Source of the DNA: Neolewinella agarilytica
GTDB lineage: Bacteria > Bacteroidota > Bacteroidia > Chitinophagales > Saprospiraceae
NCBI RefSeq assembly: GCF_900110645.1
Contig: NZ_FOFB01000016.1
Location: forward strand, 1-64,000
Length of the DNA: 64,000 nucleotides
Direction of reading: 5' to 3'
Made by a program: the position numbers and the translations under genes. Each line of letters opens with the position of its first letter. Within the stretch, counting starts at the first letter, position 1. Under the pieces are notes generated by a model. That model saw only the letters and a program-made list of their open reading frames with translations. It searched no databases and had not been told where the DNA came from. Of the stretch, positions 59,387 through 64,000 are shown one piece after another.

Positions 59387-60430
59387 CTATTTGACAAGGA
59401 TCCGTTGGTCAGCAGTATGCTGCCCCTGATGGACTCTCATCAGGTACATTCCTCCGTGGAGCCCGTCGGGCAGCGCCAGAGAACTGGTTCCACCGGCCAG
59501 GCCGGAGCTTTTCATAAGTAACCGCCCCTGAGCATCATAGAGCTCTGCGGTGATCTCTTGATCTCCTGACCAGTCACCACGCAGCTGAATACTCAGATCG
59601 GCGTCTTTGGCAATGGGGTTGGGGAAGATGTTGACTTTGCGATCGCCAGTGAGCTTAAGTTCAACGATCACAACACCAGAAAAGAGATGGGAACCATCAT
59701 TATCCACCATCCTTAAACGATAATAATTTACAGGGGTAAGAGATTCCCGATGGGTGAATTCGTAGAATTGGATGTCCTCACTTTCACCAATAGCGGTTAC
59801 CTCGGCAATGACTTGCCAGTCTGCCCCTGTGGAGCTATGTTGTATTTCAAAGTGAGACGTATTCTCCTCGCGGGCTGTGGCCCATTGGAGATATGCTGTT
59901 TTGGAATCAACAGCAGCTGCCGAGAAGGCCTTTAAACGAACGGGTAACAAGCTTGCATCCGGAACATCATTGCAGTCAGCAGACGCACCGGTTGCTGTTG
60001 CTCCCGGAGTATCGTCATAAGTCATTGAAGAAGAGTAGAAGTAATAATCACCTTGGTCTCCATCAAAAATAAAAGCCGTAATCAGCTCACCGTCTTCGTA
60101 CCCAAAATCAGGGTCACAGGCGATTGCCGGGTTCGTTGTTTCGCCTGATACATTGGTGGAAAATCCGATCTGCCCCATACAGGAAGGATTGGGAATCGAC
60201 TGAAATCCAGCTATTTGCACAATGAAACCGTCACTGTCATAAAAGACCATATAGTCTTCGCCAATAACGGGCGCATTACCATTGATGGTTGCATAACCAA
60301 ACACCAGGTTAGACTTATCGGTGGCTACATCACAATCTATCTCGTAGATGCCGCCGGGTTGAGCCTTTAGCATGGCATTAAAACTCATGCATAGGGTGAA
60401 AATCGAGAGGAGGGTAAAAAGGTTTTTCAT
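59387..60430 (-). CDS. T9SS type A sorting domain protein (unknown function)
   Basis: A 347-residue secreted protein. ATG 60430 starts signal peptide MKNLFTLLSIFTLCMSFNAM...KAQ. The mature part has an unrecognised domain (IYEIDCDVATDKSNLVFGYATINGN, with several Cys), then a fibronectin-like region of the kind often placed before T9SS signals (AVDSKTAYLQWATAREENTSHFEIQHSSTGADW), and a type A sorting domain (IFPNPIAKDADLSIQL...GMYLMRVHQGQHTADQRILVK). The longer frame overlaps the terminator of the upstream gene, so the internal ATG is chosen. Likely a cell-surface or released protein. Confidence 0.85.
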   Translation of the reverse strand: MKNLFTLLSIFTLCMSFNAMLKAQPGGIYEIDCDVATDKSNLVFGYATINGNAPVIGEDYMVFYDSDGFIVQIAGFQSIPNPSCMGQIGFSTNVSGETTNPAIACDPDFGYEDGELITAFIFDGDQGDYYFYSSSMTYDDTPGATATGASADCNDVPDASLLPVRLKAFSAAAVDSKTAYLQWATAREENTSHFEIQHSSTGADWQVIAEVTAIGESEDIQFYEFTHRESLTPVNYYRLRMVDNDGSHLFSGVVIVELKLTGDRKVNIFPNPIAKDADLSIQLRGDWSGDQEITAELYDAQGRLLMKSSGLAGGTSSLALPDGLHGGMYLMRVHQGQHTADQRILVK

Positions 60431-60457
60431 TAGAAATGTATTTTTGAAGTAAAGAAT

Positions 60458-60498
60458 AGCATCCCCCACCTCGCAAGGAAATGGTAGGCGGGGGATGC
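60458..60498 (-). terminator. Hairpin after the large T9SS adhesin gene
   Basis: A 10-bp stem AGCATCCCCC/GGGGGATGCT (60458-60467 with 60489-60498). On the minus strand it is followed by a weak T-tract (TATTCTTTAC). It lies 16 nt after the stop codon. Confidence 0.5.
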
Positions 60499-60513
60499 TT
60501 GTATGAATTAAGA

Positions 60514-63500
60514 TTACTGCTTTACCACACGTTGGGTAAGCTTATTCAGCGGCTGACCTTTACGGACAGGAACGATGTAGTAGATACCTGCGGGGAGGTC
60601 ATTGGCATCATCCCAGGAAACGGTCAGATTACCTGCGGTAACGGGCTGCTCGGGAAGCAGCTGCCGAACCTGGCGGCCAACGGCATCCATTAGTAAGAGG
60701 CCGACATGATCTGCCTCAGGAAGGATGAGCGTAATGTTTGCCTGGTCCACAACGGGATTAGGGAACACCCGAATTTCTATCTCAGCATCATTGCCTTCCT
60801 GACGGAAGTCAAGGTTCAACTCGCTGGCAGTATAACCACCATGGTAAGTCATACCAGGATCAAGCACTTGGCCACGGTAGCGGAAGAGGATAGACTCATC
60901 TTCTTCAAATGCCTCAATACTTGTCCCGTCAACACGATCAACGCTACCATAAACGGGGGTAGCCAGGAAGATACCTTCTGCGTTGGGGATAAGCTTACCG
61001 ATTACTTCACCGCGGCTGTTAATGATTTCAACCGGATCAGCAGACTGATGGTCTACTCCTTCAACATGCCCGTAAACGAACTCATGGCTTTCCGTCACAG
61101 GGTTTTCTGGTCGCCAGTTTGCTCCACCAACAGCTTGATCGAGAATGGCCAGATAGCCAATACCATTCGTCATGGTCGTCATAGTACTGAAGAAAGGAAC
61201 CTGTGGGTTGAACGTCTGGGAGAACCCAGGAACATTGTTACCAAAAGTCTGAGCGGCCAGCAGATTCATATCGGAGGGATCAATCAGATCGGCAAAGAAC
61301 GCTGAGGGAGACTGACTTGCTTGCGGAATATATGCGAGGTAGTTAACCCCTGCATCCAGGTCGCGCTTGTAATCCTCGTCGAGTGCTTCTCCACAAACGA
61401 TCATGGTTTGGGCATCATTAACGACAACGAGGTAACCGTAGCCCGGAGCAATTGTCTGTAGCGAGCTAAAGAACGGATTACTTGCGGTATAAGTACGGCC
61501 CTGACCACCCACGAAGGAGCTAACGGATTGTAGCCCCGTTACATCAGCAAACACTGAAGAGATAGCAACATCCTGTGGGAGCACATCGAAACTGATGAAG
61601 TTCAGGCCCGCAAACAGCTCAATCTCATCACAGACACTGTTGTCATTGATAACAACGGTCTTGGTAATGGTAGACACAAACGGAGCACAGCTTCCACCAA
61701 CGCTGAGGGTGACTTCGTAGCTGACCGGCGCGCCCGGATCGGTTGGATTATCCGGGAATACATGGGTCGGGTTGGCTTCGTTACTCTGGGCTGAGCCATC
61801 ACCAAAGTCCCAGATATATCCCGTAATACCACCAGCGGAAAGGTCATCGAAGGTTACTTCCAGTGGGTTAGATTCGGACACCACAAAAGAGAAATTAGCG
61901 GAAAGGTCGTTAGCCAGGGTAACTTCCAGATCGTTCGTGGTTGAACAGCCGTTCGGGTTAGTTTCCGTTACGGAAACGGTAAAGGGACCGATACCTTGCG
62001 AGTTATTGAAGGTGATGCTAATGGCAGCTTCATCGGTAATTCCTCCCGTAAAGGATCCGGCAGCGGGGTTGCTCAGGCTCCAGGCGTAAGTATTACCAGC
62101 GGTGGCGTCGATAGAGAAGCCGGAGAAGGCGTCAATACAGGGCGTATCAAAGCCGTCAATAGCTTGCTCAGCGGGAGACTCCCCGACACTCACAATTCGC
62201 GTGCCCATAGCAACACAGCCGTTTTCATCGGTTACCATGACCATGATGGTGGCGTTACCAGCGCCGGAACCGTCAACGGAAACCTCACCACCGGCGGCGG
62301 AGGGCGTCAGTTCGATGGTCACACCAGGGTCGGATTCCATTACGCTGTACTCGTACTGTGGTGTACCCGTTCCATCAAAGTTGCTGATCAACTTGATGGG
62401 GTTACCAGCACAGATAGCGGTATGGCCATTTAGCGGCTCCAGCTCTACGTCCGTTTCCTCCAGCACCTTCACCTCAAGGGTGAAGCTTTCTGAGGGGTCA
62501 CAGTCGCCGTTGTTCACGGTGACTTCGTAGAAAACACTCAGGGTAGCGGTACCCTGGTTCAGGTAACTATCGGTAATTGCCGTAAGGCCTGGCGTACCAA
62601 CAGAGCCACCGCCGATGGTGGTTTGCAGGGTAATATCGACACCGTTCTCGTCAAAAATCCGAAGCGTCGTGATGGCCAATGCCGTCCGGGTGAAGGTGAG
62701 CGAGCTCCCCACCCCGTTGGCCGTGAGGCCGTCAAGGATACTCAGGTCGAGTGAGCTACCGGAGCAAACCTTTACCATAAAGTCAGCAACGACCGGTTCT
62801 GGCAGAATAGTAACCACGATGGTATTACGTTCACCAATGCAACCTTCAGCCGATGTTGGCTCAATGGTGTAAGTCACCGTCTGAGGCTCAGAGCTGAGGT
62901 TGGTAAACTGATCAAAGGCAATGAATTGATAGTCACCTACATCTCCGATGTCCTTATTGTTGGGGAATACGATGAATTCATCGCCCTCCAGGCTATATTC
63001 AATATTAATGAGTTCAAATTCGGTCCCTTCCAGGAAGGCTACTTCATGTTCGCCCTCATTGTCCAGTTCAACGACACAGAGTGTGTACTCTCCGCTACAG
63101 ACTTCAGCTTCCAGATCATCAGTAATGACGGGTTCGGGCTTCACTCTCACGACCAGGTCAAAGTTGTTACCCTGACAGCCACCGGGGCCGTAAGGCGTTA
63201 CGGTGTAAGTGATGAACTTATCGTCAGCCGTCGTATTGGTGAATACACCCGTTACCGGGTCAGAAGAGGCAATCAGGCGATCATCAGCGGTCAGGCCATC
63301 CTCACTGCTTACCGTGTAGGTGAAGGTTGCGCCGGCAACACCGTTGGTGATGGCAGCATTCAGGTCAGAGCTCAGGTCTTCCCCGCTACAGACCATATCG
63401 GTGATATCCTCCGTCTTGGGGTTGGGGTTTACGGTAATGGTGATTAGATCAGTAGTACCGGGGCAGTCACCGTCGTTGAGTTCAGCGTCTTCACCGTTTT

Positions 63501-64000
63501 CGATGTAGTAGGTAACCTCAAGTGTCACCACAACGGGATCTCCGGAAATCATCGCATAGGTAGCCGAGAATTGACCATCAAAGTCCTCGAACGGCATGGC
63601 AATTGTGCCAGACGTAGTACCCAGGCCGAAGAAATCAATGGGAGAATCATAGTCCACTGAGACGTAAACGTCACCATCACCTTTAGCTTCAGGCTCATCT
63701 ACTGCCAACGTCAAGTTGACGGTTTCATTAGCACAAATCTCGATGTTCTGCTCGCCCACGGCAGTATTAGCAATTTCATCTCCTGCGATATTGAAGGCAA
63801 TTACATCACCATTTGGCACCAGTTCTACTTCAAGACTGGCAACTTGCTCGCCGGTTTCGTAGTCCGTTGTACACCAGGTAGTGTTATTGGTTATCTCGGT
63901 CAGTTCAAAATCCGTATCCTCAAGGAACTCGTCCTCGATGATGATGGCGGAGCCGTCGACTACGTCTACGGTATAGTCTGTTCCGTTAACCTTAAAGGTA
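60514..64000 (-). CDS. Large secreted PKD-type T9SS protein (5' end outside the window)
   Basis: The frame is open to the window edge, giving at least 1162 residues without a start. It contains several HYR/Ig-like repeats that include 'VCSGEDL', 'EVCSGEY' and 'VCSGSSLDLS' motifs with paired Cys and 'TVNPNPKTEDI'-type linkers, then a PKD domain (DDLSAGGITGYIWDFGDGSAQSNEANPTHVF). A region of about 300 residues (CDEIELFAGLNFISFDVLPQ) follows, then a type A sorting domain (RVFPNPVVDQANITLIL...GQPLNKLTQRVVKQ). Proteins of this layout are surface adhesins or gliding-related giants in Bacteroidota. A GTG at 63819 is not the start, because upstream codons continue the same pattern. Confidence 0.88.
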   Translation of the reverse strand, partial: TFKVNGTDYTVDVVDGSAIIIEDEFLEDTDFELTEITNNTTWCTTDYETGEQVASLEVELVPNGDVIAFNIAGDEIANTAVGEQNIEICANETVNLTLAVDEPEAKGDGDVYVSVDYDSPIDFFGLGTTSGTIAMPFEDFDGQFSATYAMISGDPVVVTLEVTYYIENGEDAELNDGDCPGTTDLITITVNPNPKTEDITDMVCSGEDLSSDLNAAITNGVAGATFTYTVSSEDGLTADDRLIASSDPVTGVFTNTTADDKFITYTVTPYGPGGCQGNNFDLVVRVKPEPVITDDLEAEVCSGEYTLCVVELDNEGEHEVAFLEGTEFELINIEYSLEGDEFIVFPNNKDIGDVGDYQFIAFDQFTNLSSEPQTVTYTIEPTSAEGCIGERNTIVVTILPEPVVADFMVKVCSGSSLDLSILDGLTANGVGSSLTFTRTALAITTLRIFDENGVDITLQTTIGGGSVGTPGLTAITDSYLNQGTATLSVFYEVTVNNGDCDPSESFTLEVKVLEETDVELEPLNGHTAICAGNPIKLISNFDGTGTPQYEYSVMESDPGVTIELTPSAAGGEVSVDGSGAGNATIMVMVTDENGCVAMGTRIVSVGESPAEQAIDGFDTPCIDAFSGFSIDATAGNTYAWSLSNPAAGSFTGGITDEAAISITFNNSQGIGPFTVSVTETNPNGCSTTNDLEVTLANDLSANFSFVVSESNPLEVTFDDLSAGGITGYIWDFGDGSAQSNEANPTHVFPDNPTDPGAPVSYEVTLSVGGSCAPFVSTITKTVVINDNSVCDEIELFAGLNFISFDVLPQDVAISSVFADVTGLQSVSSFVGGQGRTYTASNPFFSSLQTIAPGYGYLVVVNDAQTMIVCGEALDEDYKRDLDAGVNYLAYIPQASQSPSAFFADLIDPSDMNLLAAQTFGNNVPGFSQTFNPQVPFFSTMTTMTNGIGYLAILDQAVGGANWRPENPVTESHEFVYGHVEGVDHQSADPVEIINSRGEVIGKLIPNAEGIFLATPVYGSVDRVDGTSIEAFEEDESILFRYRGQVLDPGMTYHGGYTASELNLDFRQEGNDAEIEIRVFPNPVVDQANITLILPEADHVGLLLMDAVGRQVRQLLPEQPVTAGNLTVSWDDANDLPAGIYYIVPVRKGQPLNKLTQRVVKQ

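Noticed and set aside
63817..63819. GTG as start of the large T9SS protein
   Set aside because: The frame stays open to the window edge with the same kind of sequence, so the start is outside the window.

Overview
The window reads as the chromosome of a Bacteroidota bacterium, most likely of the Saprospiria/Lewinella group. The evidence is: five proteins ending in type IX secretion (T9SS) type A sorting domains, a SusC/SusD glycan-uptake locus, many lipoproteins, promoters of the Bacteroidota type (TTG or TTTG, about 20 bp, TAnnTTTG), and almost no Shine-Dalgarno sequences. Base composition looks balanced, with AT-richer islands at about 3.66-4.36 kb and 41.3-42.8 kb. The species assignment is inference.

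Layout. 0-5.4 kb: tail of an unknown gene, a DUF4160 + DUF2442/XRE pair, radA, a REP-associated transposase (RAYT) bracketed by two copies of a 27-8-27 nt inverted repeat, an ElaA-type acetyltransferase fused to an unknown AT-rich domain, and two poorly known genes. 5.4-11.5 kb: rarA, a Crp/Fnr regulator facing a 43-residue membrane protein and a DUF2892 protein, a DUF983 protein, and cydAB (bd oxidase). 11.5-26.8 kb: a polysaccharide-utilisation locus, all on the minus strand. It holds a membrane-spanning LuxR-type regulator, SusC, SusD, a PKD-bearing surface glycan-binding protein, two GH16 endo-glucanase-like lipoproteins and a six-domain T9SS protein. The GH16 active-site type suggests a beta-1,3-glucan such as laminarin. 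27-32 kb: an M13 peptidase and a reprolysin-like T9SS protease whose signal peptide is out of frame at a 7-bp tandem repeat, followed by a lipoprotein. 32-41 kb: purD, a DUF1648 protein, a DUF2911 protein, a YheT-like hydrolase, CotH, a frameshifted periplasmic protein gene and a membrane protein. 41-43 kb: a BF3164-like propeller lipoprotein with a small Cys-rich secreted peptide. 43-50.7 kb: lepA, ribD, an HNH-AP2 protein with a changed catalytic site, an operon of small lipoprotein-ytxJ-mnmD, pdhB, and a CgeB-like glycosyltransferase. 50.7-64 kb: exbB-exbD-exbD, an M4 protease with T9SS signal, rseP, hscB, yaaA, a secreted unknown and two T9SS proteins; the last runs off the window.

Three signals are not explained by ordinary gene content. 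(1) RAYT and its flanking palindromes form a REPtron, with one palindrome only 8 nt from the radA start codon. (2) A (GCTTTAC)3 repeat sits in a protease signal peptide, and one added copy would exactly restore the reading frame (a phase-variation candidate). (3) A bipartite 17-mer, GCACCTGCG-N3-GCGCC, has ten exact copies scattered through genes and gaps, two of them as a perfect inverted pair. In addition, rarA and yaaA, 52 kb apart, share a nearly identical 26-nt CTAC-repeat leader ending in the start codon.
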